The notes under the pieces are model-generated. The model was not told the origin of the DNA. It worked only from the letters and a program-made list of their open reading frames with translations, and searched no databases. Shown one piece after another: positions 26,438-35,263 of a DNA stretch of 64,000 nt. Origin of the DNA: Brachyspira hampsonii (GTDB taxonomy: Bacteria > Spirochaetota > Brachyspiria > Brachyspirales > Brachyspiraceae); the NCBI RefSeq assembly GCF_001746205.1, contig NZ_MDCO01000012.1:1-64000 (forward strand), written 5' to 3'. Both the position numbers and the translations under genes were made by a program. The stretch's first letter is position 1; each line of letters opens with the position of its first letter.

Positions 26438-26968
26438 TTAAAAATTGATAGTGAAAATTTCTGTATAATTGTGAAAGTCGCTTGAATATAAAGTTATAGA
26501 ATTAGATAAAAAAGATGAAGCTGTAAATTCTATTTCATCAATATTTTCTTTTAATTTCTCATTATCATAAACTCTCTTTACTCTAGCTAAAGTGAGATGA
26601 GATCTAAAATCTTTTTTGTCATATTTAAGATTTTTTATATTATCTAATTTTTCTCTTAAAGTTTTTACATAGTTTTCTAATTCTTTGCTTACCGCTTTTA
26701 TAAATATGACATTAATATCTTTGAATTTATTTGTGAAGTATGAAATATTTTCAAAGTTTATATTAAATGGGGCAGGAGAAGAGTTTATTACTTCTTTTTT
26801 TATTAATTCTATTTGTTCTTCTTTTATATTGTCAAAAAATACTAATGTTATATGCATTTTATCTTTTGATACTCTTTTTAATTCCGCTGTTTTTTCATTT
26901 ATATTAAGTATATTAGAATACTTATTTTTAATTTCTTTGTTTAATTTCAATGCTAAAAATGCTCTCAT
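26438..26968 (-). CDS. thpR: RNA 2',3'-cyclic phosphodiesterase
   Basis: A 176-residue member of the 2H phosphoesterase family (LigT/ThpR). Both His-x-Thr motifs are present: HITLVFFDNI near residue 40 and HLTLARVK near 125. The opening MRAFLALKLNKEIK is also typical. The enzyme opens 2',3'-cyclic phosphates on RNA ends and can ligate 2'-5' bonds in vitro. Length is normal. No clear operon partner; a secreted unknown protein gene lies downstream on the other side of no obvious terminator. Confidence 0.88.
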   Translation of the reverse strand: MRAFLALKLNKEIKNKYSNILNINEKTAELKRVSKDKMHITLVFFDNIKEEQIELIKKEVINSSPAPFNINFENISYFTNKFKDINVIFIKAVSKELENYVKTLREKLDNIKNLKYDKKDFRSHLTLARVKRVYDNEKLKENIDEIEFTASSFLSNSITLYSSDFHNYTEIFTINF

Positions 26969-27015
26969 ACTATTACAGCTCTATGTTTAATTATTTATAT
27001 TTGTTTTATTTATTT

Positions 27016-27603
27016 TTATATATCAAGGCTTAATAGTTTAGTTATCATATCCATTGTAACATCTTTATATAAAATTTTATTAGGCACTACATTTCCATTA
27101 ACTTGCTTGGAGGTTGTTTTTGATTCATTAGTATTTGCTTCAGCACTATTATCAGCAAGTTCTACAATCATACTAGCTTTGTCCAAATATATTTTTTTAT
27201 CATCATTATATTTGAATGTTATATACATTTTTAGATTTAGCATAATATTATGTTCTATAGTGAAGAAATTATCTTTATAAACTATATTTCCTATAAGCCC
27301 TTCTGTATTTAGATTAAAGCTTTTAAAAGCAATAGTTCCAATATAATTATATTTATTATTTTGTTCTATTTGAAATAAACTGTAATAATACCAATTATTA
27401 TTTTTTAATATTATCATCTCATAAGATGAATTATCAGTAAATCTAATTTTTCTAATAGCATAAACTGATAAATCTTTATTGTTTTTTAAATTTCCATCAT
27501 CAGTGAAGTAATTTTTATTTATTTTCATTGGTTTATCATTAATATTTTGAGAATAAAGATTAAAAGAAAATAAAATCACAAATATTACAGCCAATCTTAA
27601 CAT
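27016..27603 (-). CDS. Secreted protein of unknown function
   Basis: About 195 residues with a clear Sec signal peptide (MLRLAVIFVILFSFNLYSQ, cleavage probably after the Ser-Gln or Tyr-Ser). The rest is mixed beta with several KNNNWYYYS- and TFKYNDDKK-like stretches and a Ser/Thr-rich segment near residue 160. I recognise no family. The open frame begins with a TTG at 27618, but the ATG at 27603 puts the signal peptide directly at the start and is preferred. It has no operon partner. Confidence 0.6.
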   Translation of the reverse strand: MLRLAVIFVILFSFNLYSQNINDKPMKINKNYFTDDGNLKNNKDLSVYAIRKIRFTDNSSYEMIILKNNNWYYYSLFQIEQNNKYNYIGTIAFKSFNLNTEGLIGNIVYKDNFFTIEHNIMLNLKMYITFKYNDDKKIYLDKASMIVELADNSAEANTNESKTTSKQVNGNVVPNKILYKDVTMDMITKLLSLDI

Positions 27604-27812
27604 AGATATAAACCCCAAAATTATAATAGGTGAAGTTATACCCTATAAGCCTTTATTTGTCAATATTTATTGTATCAATATTTTAAATTCTATAAAAAAT
27701 TAAAATTACTTAAAATAATATTTAATTTCTATACCTCTGAAATAATTTAGAATTTTTAATAAAATTAAATTAATCATATTTATTTATGCAGCATATAAAA
27801 ATTATTTTAATT

Positions 27813-27841
27813 TATTGACACTAGTATTTTTTTTATTATAC
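27813..27841 (+). promoter_or_regulatory. Promoter of the chemoreceptor gene
   Basis: TTGACA (27813-27818) is followed about 17 bp on by a TATA-type -10 near 27836-27841. The ATG is at 27912 with AGGAG upstream. No flagellar (sigma-28) pattern stands out. The remainder of the gap 27619-27812 is AT-rich and shows no gene. Confidence 0.5.
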
Positions 27842-27911
27842 TAAAATATGTTAGATTTCATTTTTATGCGATTCAACATTTTCTATGTAAAAATGATTTT
27901 AGGAGTAAATT

Positions 27912-29738
27912 ATGAATAAAATACACAGTTTGTCTTTTAAACTTCCTGTAGTTATTAGTTTAATGTCTATATTGATGTTAGGTTTTTTATTATCTGTTTC
28001 AGTATACTTTTCAAATAAAGGAATAACTGAAAGCACTAATACAGGTTTTGAGAATACTGTTGGTGGATACGCCAATTTGTTTGATTCTATATTAAATGCT
28101 CAGGTTATGCTTAATAAATCATATACAAGCGGAGCAAATATTAAGAATTTCTTTTCAAATGCTGCTGCTTATAGTAATAATGTTTATTTAGATGTAACTT
28201 CATTTGTAGAAAATAATAATTTTATAGAAAACATATCTATAATGGATACAAGAGGTGTCATAGTTTTTGATAGAAATCCTCAGTTATTAGGAAGAAATTT
28301 TATGGATTTAAGACCTACTATGATGAATAAGTTATTAGCAGGAGAGGCAGTAGCTTTTGGAGAGGATATTGTTAAATCAGCTGCTACAGGGGATCTTACA
28401 ATATCTTTGGGGGTAAGAATACTTGACTATAATGATCAATTAATAGGTTATTTAGTATCTATTATAAAAATAATGTCTATATATGATGCATATTTTAGTA
28501 ATGTGCAATTAGGAAGAACAGGAAGAATAGTAATTGTTAATAATAAATCTATAGTAGTAATGGATACAGATCCTACGGAAATAAATAAACAGGCTCCAAG
28601 TGAATATAATAATATTATGCAAAGCTCATCTGTATCTGGAAAGTTAAAATATGGAGTTAGAGAAGGTTTTTATAAAAAAATGACTTCTCAGCCTTGGGTA
28701 GTTGCTTATGCTATGGATAAAGATGAAATTTATGAAATTAATAAATCTATAATTATAACAAGTATAATTATAGCTATAATATCTATGCTTCTTATGACTT
28801 TAGTTGTATTCTTATTTACTAGAAGTATTATAAAACCTCTTAATATTGTAGTTGAGGAGGCTAAAGAAATAGAGCATGGAAAACTTATTATGCATGGAAG
28901 AAAAATGAATAGAAAAGATGAGATTGGAGAATTATCACATTCTTTCCATAACATGAAATATAAGCTAATAGAAGTAATAGAAACTACTTTGCATAATGCT
29001 GATAAGATGTCTCAGGCAGCTAATGCACTTGCTTCTGGAAATAAGAATTTAGCTACAAAAGCAGAAAATACAGCAGCCAATCTTGAAGAGACAGCTTCTT
29101 CTATGGAAGAAATATCTTCAGCAATATCAATGGCTACTAATAATTCTGTAAAAGGCAATGATATTATGAACAGTTGTAAGGAAGCTATAGAAAATGCATC
29201 TTCAGTGGTATCAGAAACAGTAAAAAGTATGAACGAAGTTAATAATGACAGTGAAAAAATTAAAGATATAATAAAAGTTATAGAAGGAATCGCTTTTCAG
29301 ACTAATATCTTAGCACTTAATGCCGCAGTAGAAGCAGCACGTGCAGGAGATCAGGGTAAAGGTTTTGCTGTTGTAGCAAGCGAGGTTAGAAGTTTAGCTC
29401 AGAATAGTCAGACTTCGGCTAAAGATATTACAGAATTGATTAATCAGGTATATGAAAAAATTAATAAAGCTAATGAAATTGTAGAGAGTCAGGAACAATT
29501 ATTTATATCAATAAAAGATCAAATAGAAAATACGACCAATATTATAAAAGATATAAGTTCAGCTGCTTTAGAACAGCAGTCTGGAGTAGCTCAGGTTAAT
29601 AAGGCTGTTATGGAAATGGATTCTATTACTCAGGAAAATGCTGCTTTGGTAGAAGAGTCTACAGCCGCTTCTATATCTCTTTATAATGATGCTAAAGAAC
29701 TTCAGAATGTTGTTAGTTTCTTCAGTATAGAAAAATGA
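27912..29738 (+). CDS. Methyl-accepting chemotaxis protein
   Basis: A 608-residue transmembrane chemoreceptor. A first membrane segment (about 11-33) is followed by a periplasmic sensor of about 240 residues that looks like a Cache/PAS-type domain (IMDTRGVIVFDRNPQLLGR; GRTGRIVIVNN). A second membrane segment lies at about 277-300, then a HAMP domain and a coiled-coil signalling domain. The hairpin tip IAFQTNILALNAAVEAARAG near residue 460 is the CheA/CheW contact site. The ligand is unknown. It is transcribed alone; its likely partner CheW is encoded at 1387-1866. Confidence 0.95.
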   Translation: MNKIHSLSFKLPVVISLMSILMLGFLLSVSVYFSNKGITESTNTGFENTVGGYANLFDSILNAQVMLNKSYTSGANIKNFFSNAAAYSNNVYLDVTSFVENNNFIENISIMDTRGVIVFDRNPQLLGRNFMDLRPTMMNKLLAGEAVAFGEDIVKSAATGDLTISLGVRILDYNDQLIGYLVSIIKIMSIYDAYFSNVQLGRTGRIVIVNNKSIVVMDTDPTEINKQAPSEYNNIMQSSSVSGKLKYGVREGFYKKMTSQPWVVAYAMDKDEIYEINKSIIITSIIIAIISMLLMTLVVFLFTRSIIKPLNIVVEEAKEIEHGKLIMHGRKMNRKDEIGELSHSFHNMKYKLIEVIETTLHNADKMSQAANALASGNKNLATKAENTAANLEETASSMEEISSAISMATNNSVKGNDIMNSCKEAIENASSVVSETVKSMNEVNNDSEKIKDIIKVIEGIAFQTNILALNAAVEAARAGDQGKGFAVVASEVRSLAQNSQTSAKDITELINQVYEKINKANEIVESQEQLFISIKDQIENTTNIIKDISSAALEQQSGVAQVNKAVMEMDSITQENAALVEESTAASISLYNDAKELQNVVSFFSIEK

Positions 29739-29761
29739 TTATAAAAAATTAATAAAAACTA

Positions 29762-29789
29762 TTTACAAAATAATTTTTAGTTTTATAAT
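29762..29789 (+). promoter_or_regulatory. Promoter of the hydrogenase maturation genes
   Basis: TTTACA (29762-29767), a 16-bp spacer and TATAAT (29784-29789) lie about 80 bp before the TM1266-type gene. The leader contains no obvious hairpin. Confidence 0.55.
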
Positions 29790-29871
29790 AAAATAGCCTA
29801 AATGAATAACTGTTAATGTTTATCATAAAGGAATAGATTTTTTAATTATATTTATCTTACTTTGTTAGTTT

Positions 29872-30123
29872 ATGGAAAATAATAGAATTGCTGTTATAGG
29901 TATAATAATTGAAGACACCAATGCTGCAGCAAAGGTGAATGAAATTCTTCATAGCTACAGCGATTTTGTTATAGGAAGAATGGGTATACCTTACAGAGAA
30001 GAAAATATAAGTATCATAAGCATAGTATTAAATGCTCCTATCGATAAAATTAATAGTTTGACAGGTAAACTTGGCATGATTGAAGGTGTTTCTGCTAAAG
30101 CTCTTTATGCTAGTAAAAAGTAA
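29872..30123 (+). CDS. TM1266-type putative iron-only hydrogenase system regulator
   Basis: An 83-residue ferredoxin-like-fold (ACT/NikR-C type) protein. The RIAVIGIIIED opening, GRMGIPYREENISIISIVLNA and the GKLGMIEGVSAKALY ending match the TM1266 family, which is regularly found with [FeFe]-hydrogenase maturation genes and is thought to regulate them. It lacks a DNA-binding domain of its own, so the mode of action is unclear. It lies 37 bp upstream of hydG and shares its promoter. Confidence 0.85.
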   Translation: MENNRIAVIGIIIEDTNAAAKVNEILHSYSDFVIGRMGIPYREENISIISIVLNAPIDKINSLTGKLGMIEGVSAKALYASKK

Positions 30124-30160
30124 TACCTAAACAGTTTAATTATAAATAGGAGTATATTTT

Positions 30161-31585
30161 ATGTCTTTAGAAACTTTATTCAAATATGATTCTAAATCAA
30201 GAAATGCAAATGAGTTTATAAATGATGAGGAAATTCTAAAAACAATATCTGAAGTAGAAAGCGGTAATTATAATATCAGAGAAATATTAGATAAAGCGAG
30301 TTTGATGAAAGGGCTTGAACCTAAAGAAGCATTGGCTTTACTTCTTTGCAATGATAAAGATGCTGAAAATGAGATGTTTGAAATAGCAAAGAAAATTAAA
30401 TTAGAAATATACGGTAAAAGAATAGTTTTATTTGCTCCGCTTTATTTATCTAATTATTGTATAAACGGCTGTGTTTACTGTCCCTATCATGCTAAAAATA
30501 GCCATATAGCAAGAAAACAGTTAAGTCAGGATGAGATTAGAGCTGAAGTTATAGCATTGCAGGATATGGGGCATAAAAGGCTTGCATTAGAAACAGGAGA
30601 AGATCCAGATTATGCTAGTATGGAATATTTGCTAGAGTCTATAAAAACAATATACAGCATTAAACATAAAAACGGAGCTATTAGAAGGGTTAATGTTAAT
30701 ATTGCTGCTACTACAGTTGAAAATTATAAAAAGTTAAAAGATGCAGGAATTGGTACTTATGTATTATTCCAAGAAACTTATCATAAACCTACTTATGAAA
30801 AAGTTCACCCAAGCGGACCTAAAAGCAATTATGAATATCATACTGAGGCAATGGACAGAGCTATGGAGGGTGGTATTGATGATGTAGGTATAGGAGTATT
30901 ATTTGGGCTTTATGATTATAAATATGATTTTACTGCTATGCTTTATCATGCTAAACATTTAGAAGATACTTTTGGCTGCGGACCTCATACTATAAGTGTT
31001 CCTAGAATAAGACCTGCTGATGATGTTGATGTTAAAAGTTTCCCTAATGCTATAGTTGATAGTTTATTCAAAAAAATAGTTGCAGTTTTAAGAATTGCTG
31101 TTCCTTATACCGGTATAATAGTTTCTACAAGAGAAAGCCAAAAATCAAGAGAGGAGGCATTAGAGGTTGGAGTTTCTCAAATAAGCGGAGGCTCAAGAAC
31201 AAGTGTTGGAGGATATGTTGAAGAGGAAGAAGAAAATTCAAAACAGTTTGAAATATCTGATAACCGTTCTCTTGATGATATTATAAAATGGCTTTCTGAT
31301 ATAGGTTATTTACCTAGTTTCTGTACTGCTTGCTACAGAGAAGGACGAACAGGAGACAGGTTTATGGCTTTTGCTAAGAGCGGACAAATAAAGAATTTCT
31401 GTCAGGCTAATGCTATAATAACTTTAAAAGAATATGAAAATGACTATGCCGAAGAAGAAACTAGAAAATCTATAGATAAAGTTATGGCTAATGAAATAGA
31501 GAGAGTACCTAATGAAAAGGTAAAATCAAGATTGGTTGACGCTTTAAAAGGCATAGATGATGGAAGAAGAGATTTCAAATTTTAA
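30161..31585 (+). CDS. hydG: [FeFe]-hydrogenase H-cluster maturase HydG
   Basis: A 474-residue radical SAM enzyme that cleaves tyrosine to supply carbon monoxide and cyanide for the hydrogenase H-cluster. The radical SAM cluster motif is CINGCVYC near residue 103. The C-terminal cluster that carries the dangler iron is bound by CTAC near 388 and the Cys of IKNFCQ 22 residues later. Length is normal. AGGAG precedes the ATG. A strong terminator (31642-31674) separates it from hydF. Confidence 0.96.
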   Translation: MSLETLFKYDSKSRNANEFINDEEILKTISEVESGNYNIREILDKASLMKGLEPKEALALLLCNDKDAENEMFEIAKKIKLEIYGKRIVLFAPLYLSNYCINGCVYCPYHAKNSHIARKQLSQDEIRAEVIALQDMGHKRLALETGEDPDYASMEYLLESIKTIYSIKHKNGAIRRVNVNIAATTVENYKKLKDAGIGTYVLFQETYHKPTYEKVHPSGPKSNYEYHTEAMDRAMEGGIDDVGIGVLFGLYDYKYDFTAMLYHAKHLEDTFGCGPHTISVPRIRPADDVDVKSFPNAIVDSLFKKIVAVLRIAVPYTGIIVSTRESQKSREEALEVGVSQISGGSRTSVGGYVEEEEENSKQFEISDNRSLDDIIKWLSDIGYLPSFCTACYREGRTGDRFMAFAKSGQIKNFCQANAIITLKEYENDYAEEETRKSIDKVMANEIERVPNEKVKSRLVDALKGIDDGRRDFKF

Positions 31586-31641
31586 TTAATTTTATATATT
31601 GAGGTATAAATTATTGATTTAATTTATGAACGATTTATTTT

Positions 31642-31674
31642 ACCGAGCAAAAAATATAATTTTGTTTGCTCGGT
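31642..31674 (+). terminator. Intrinsic terminator after hydG
   Basis: ACCGAGCAAA (31642-31651) pairs with TTTGCTCGGT (31665-31674), followed by TTATTTTATTT. It splits the hyd locus into two transcription units. Confidence 0.88.
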
Positions 31675-31761
31675 TTATTTTATTTGTTATATTTAGAGAT
31701 AAGAATCAAACAATTTTTTTGAATGTTATTAATTATTGATATAAGTAAAATGGAATAAAAT

Positions 31762-32946
31762 ATGAATACTACACCAAATTCTAACAGAACGCATATTGCA
31801 ATATTTGGAAGAAGAAATGCAGGCAAATCTAGTATCATCAATGCAATTGCAAATCAAGATGTAGCAATAGTTTCTGATACGGCAGGGACTACTACCGACC
31901 CTGTTAAAAAAGCTATAGAGATAAATGGTATAGGAGCATGTGCTATAGTTGATACTGCTGGTTTTGATGATGAGGGTGAGCTTGGAGCTTTAAGAATACA
32001 TAAAACTAGAAAAATTATGGAGTCTGCTGATATTGCTTTGCTTGTATTTGATGCTTCTTTTGTTAATAATGATTATTTGCTTGAATTAAAATGGAAAAAT
32101 GAGCTTGTTGGTTTAGAGATACCTGTTATAGCTGTATTAAACAAACTAGATTTAAACGATAATTATAAAAATATAGAGCAGAATATAAAAGAAATGTTCG
32201 ATTTAGAAGTTATTTCTATTAGTGCAAATAACAGATTTAATATTGATAATCTAATAGAAGCTATAAAATCAGCCATTCCAAAAACAGAAGAAATCAGTAT
32301 AACAGGACATATAATTAAAGAAGATGATATTGTAATGCTCGTTATGCCTCAGGATATTCAAGCACCAAAGGGGCGTCTTATACTTCCTCAGGTTCAAACT
32401 ATAAGAGATATCTTAGACAATAAAGCTGTAATTATAGCTTCTACTTTTGATAAGTTTGAAAAAGCTCTTAAAGCATTAAGCAAGCCTCCTAAAGTTATAA
32501 TAACAGATTCTCAAGTTTTCAAAGAAGTAGAGAAGTTAAAACCAGAGGAAAGTCTTTTAACATCATTTTCAGTGCTTTTTGCAAGATACAAAGGAAATGA
32601 AGAAGTATACAAAAGAGGTGCTGACTTCATAGATAATCTTACAAAAGACAGCAAATTATTAATTGCAGAAAGCTGTACTCATGTTCCTTTGGATGGTGAT
32701 ATTGGAAGAGTAAAAATACCTAATCTTTTAAAAAAGAAATTTGGTTTTGATTTTGATATTGATTATGCAGCAGGCAATGATTTTCCAGATGATTTGTCTA
32801 AATATGATTTGGTAATACATTGCGGAGGTTGTATGGGTACTAGAAAGCATATTTTAAATAGAATAAGGATATGTGAAGAACAGAATGTACCTATAACTAA
32901 TTATGGCATGACTATAGCAAAAATTAATGGTGTGAAATATATTTAA
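31762..32946 (+). CDS. hydF: [FeFe]-hydrogenase maturation GTPase HydF
   Basis: A 394-residue scaffold on which the H-cluster precursor is built and passed to the hydrogenase. The N-terminal GTPase has the P-loop GRRNAGKSS (near 15), DTAG (near 63) and NKLD (near 133). The C-terminal cluster domain has the Cys-x-His of ESCTHVPLDGD and the HCGGCMGTR cysteines near residue 352. Complete and normal in length. It is separated from hydE by an Rpn gene. Confidence 0.96.
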   Translation: MNTTPNSNRTHIAIFGRRNAGKSSIINAIANQDVAIVSDTAGTTTDPVKKAIEINGIGACAIVDTAGFDDEGELGALRIHKTRKIMESADIALLVFDASFVNNDYLLELKWKNELVGLEIPVIAVLNKLDLNDNYKNIEQNIKEMFDLEVISISANNRFNIDNLIEAIKSAIPKTEEISITGHIIKEDDIVMLVMPQDIQAPKGRLILPQVQTIRDILDNKAVIIASTFDKFEKALKALSKPPKVIITDSQVFKEVEKLKPEESLLTSFSVLFARYKGNEEVYKRGADFIDNLTKDSKLLIAESCTHVPLDGDIGRVKIPNLLKKKFGFDFDIDYAAGNDFPDDLSKYDLVIHCGGCMGTRKHILNRIRICEEQNVPITNYGMTIAKINGVKYI

Positions 32947-33036
32947 TTTAAATTGAATAAAATATAATATAGTAAAATAATTCATTAATAAAAATAGCAT
33001 GTATTTTTTATATTCAATGATGTTTTTATTTATAAC

Positions 33037-33064
33037 TTTACATTTATATTTATTTTAGTATAAT
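33037..33064 (+). promoter_or_regulatory. Promoter of the Rpn gene
   Basis: TTTACA (33037-33042), a 16-bp spacer and TATAAT (33059-33064), in the context TTTTAGTATAAT. The ATG at 33071 begins only 7 bp after the -10, so the mRNA is probably leaderless. Confidence 0.6.
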
Positions 33065-33070
33065 AATATT

Positions 33071-33946
33071 ATGAGAAGAGATATTAATGTTTTGAATGAT
33101 TATTTTGTGAGATATTTATTCTCATCTAAAGACAGCAATTTGATATTACTTGATTTTATTAATTCAACAATGCTTGATTCTAATATGAAAACTTTTAGAA
33201 GTGTGGAAATACTTACTACATTTAATTATAAGGAAAACTATGAAGATAAGGAAACCATTGTAGATGTAAAATGCATTACACAAAATGGTACAGTTGTTAT
33301 AATAGAGATTCAGCTTCAAGGAAACTCGAGATTTCCAGAAAGAATATTATATTATTGGGCTTCCAATTACAGCAAGCTATTAAAGCAGGGTGAGAAGTAT
33401 GATGCTTTAACTCCAGTTATTAGCATAAATTTGCTTAATTTTAATTTAGATGATAATGACTGTATACATTCCTGCTATATGATTTATGATACTAATAATA
33501 AAAGATTGTTAACAGACCATTTGCAGATACATATAATTGAACTCAAAAAATTTAAAAACAATTTATTAAATAAAGATTTAGATTGTTGGCTTAAATTTTT
33601 CACTATAAAAAAAGATAATAGGGAGGTAATTATGTCTGAGTTAGTTAAAGAAAAACCTATAATGGAAGAGGTGCAAAGAAGATACAATAACTTTATTAAA
33701 GATAGATTGATGATGAATGAATATGATAAAAGAGAGGCTTATTTATATGGTAATCAGATAATGTTAGAAGAAGAAAGAAGATTAGGTATTGAAGAAGGCT
33801 TCAAAAAAGGTATAGAGAAAGGTATAGAGAAAGGTATAAAAGAAAATCAAATATTAACTGCAAAAAATATGAAAAATAAAAATATAGATGTATCACTGAT
33901 AAGTGATATTACAGGACTTAGTATAAAAGAAATAGAAGAACTTTAA
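33071..33946 (+). CDS. Rpn-family PD-(D/E)XK nuclease / putative transposase
   Basis: An intact 291-residue Rpn (PDDEXK transposase-like) protein. Members of this family in E. coli promote RecA-independent recombination. The N-terminal nuclease core shows FVRYLF near residue 12, VDVKC near 68 and VVIIEIQLQ near 80 (Asp and Glu-x-Gln metal site), then ERILYYWASNYSKLL. The tail (about 235-291) has Gly-Ile-Glu-Lys repeats encoded by near-identical 12-bp units, and ends with the SDITGLSIKEIEEL form shared with the two other copies in the window. It interrupts the hyd genes and has its own promoter. Confidence 0.87.
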   Translation: MRRDINVLNDYFVRYLFSSKDSNLILLDFINSTMLDSNMKTFRSVEILTTFNYKENYEDKETIVDVKCITQNGTVVIIEIQLQGNSRFPERILYYWASNYSKLLKQGEKYDALTPVISINLLNFNLDDNDCIHSCYMIYDTNNKRLLTDHLQIHIIELKKFKNNLLNKDLDCWLKFFTIKKDNREVIMSELVKEKPIMEEVQRRYNNFIKDRLMMNEYDKREAYLYGNQIMLEEERRLGIEEGFKKGIEKGIEKGIKENQILTAKNMKNKNIDVSLISDITGLSIKEIEEL

Positions 33947-34051
33947 TAAATATTTTCTAAAGCTATTTACATAGATTATATTTTTTGTTTTAATGTATAT
34001 TTTATTCTTAATAAAAGTTTATTATATTTTAGTGTGTAGAGGAATATAAAT

Positions 34052-35173
34052 TTGATTGATATAAACGAAGCAAAAGAAATTATTAACAAAATAGATAAAG
34101 AAGAGAGCATATATTATGATGATGCTTTAGTGTTATTATCATCTTTTGAGTATGATAATAATATTAATAAAAAACAATTAACTCAGAAAGAAGAAGAGAG
34201 CATAAAAGAGTTAAAAGAATATCTTAGAGTAAAAGCTAGGGAAAAGGCAGATAAAATATTTGGTAAGTATGTCTTTATGCGTGGGCTTATAGAGTTTACT
34301 AATTACTGCAAAAATGACTGTATATACTGCGGTATAAGAAAGAGTAATAAAAATGCTGAAAGATATAGATTGAGCAAAGAAGATATATTATCCTGCTGTG
34401 AGCTTGGTTATGAGATAGGATTTAGAACTTTTGTTTTGCAAGGCGGAGAAGATCCTTATTATAATATAAATATAATGTCTGATATAGTAGAGGCAATAAA
34501 AACTAAATTCCCAGACTGTGCATTAACATTGTCAATAGGCGAGAAAGAAAAGGAGTATTATAAAGTATTAAAAGAAAAAGGTGCTAATAGATTTTTATTA
34601 AGGCATGAAACATCTGATAATACTCATTATTCAAAACTTCATCCAATGGACATGAGTTTGGATAATAGAAAAGAATGTTTAAGGAATTTGAAAAAGTTAG
34701 GATTTCAAACAGGTACAGGTATTATGGTTGGAAGTCCTTATCAGACTTTAGAAAATATAGCTGATGATTTAGTATTTATGCAGGAGATAAAACCAGAGAT
34801 GATAGGTATAGGACCATTTTTGCCTCATAAAGACACCCCTTTTTCTAATGAAAAAAAAGGAGAATTAGAACTTACTTTAATACTTATCAGTATACTTCGT
34901 TTAATTTTTCCTTTAGCATTGATACCAGCTACTACAGCATTAGGCACTATAAAAGAAGGCGGACGAGAAATGGGTATACTTCATGGATCTAATGTTGTTA
35001 TGCCTAATTTATCACCTATGGATGTTAGAAAAAAATATTTATTGTATAATGATAAAATAGCTACAGGAACTGAATCTGCTGAAGGTGTTGAAAGTCTTAG
35101 AAAAAATATGGAGAAAATCGGATATATTCTTACAGGTATGAGAGGCGATTTTGATATTAATAGACATGCTTAA
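34052..35173 (+). CDS. hydE: [FeFe]-hydrogenase H-cluster maturase HydE
   Basis: A 373-residue radical SAM enzyme needed to build the H-cluster subcluster. The cluster motif is NYCKNDCIYCGIRKSN near residue 87. TFVLQGGEDPYY and GIMVGSPYQT are later conserved elements. The start is a TTG with GAGGA upstream (34037-34043); no ATG fits as well. It lies 106 bp after the Rpn gene. The hydrogenase structural gene itself (hydA) is not in the window. Confidence 0.94.
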   Translation: MIDINEAKEIINKIDKEESIYYDDALVLLSSFEYDNNINKKQLTQKEEESIKELKEYLRVKAREKADKIFGKYVFMRGLIEFTNYCKNDCIYCGIRKSNKNAERYRLSKEDILSCCELGYEIGFRTFVLQGGEDPYYNINIMSDIVEAIKTKFPDCALTLSIGEKEKEYYKVLKEKGANRFLLRHETSDNTHYSKLHPMDMSLDNRKECLRNLKKLGFQTGTGIMVGSPYQTLENIADDLVFMQEIKPEMIGIGPFLPHKDTPFSNEKKGELELTLILISILRLIFPLALIPATTALGTIKEGGREMGILHGSNVVMPNLSPMDVRKKYLLYNDKIATGTESAEGVESLRKNMEKIGYILTGMRGDFDINRHA

Positions 35174-35263
35174 ATATATATATAAAAAACAAAATTATAT
35201 ATTTACATGTAAGCTATTATATATTAAAATAGTATAATTATACAATAAGAGTAAAGATTAGAT

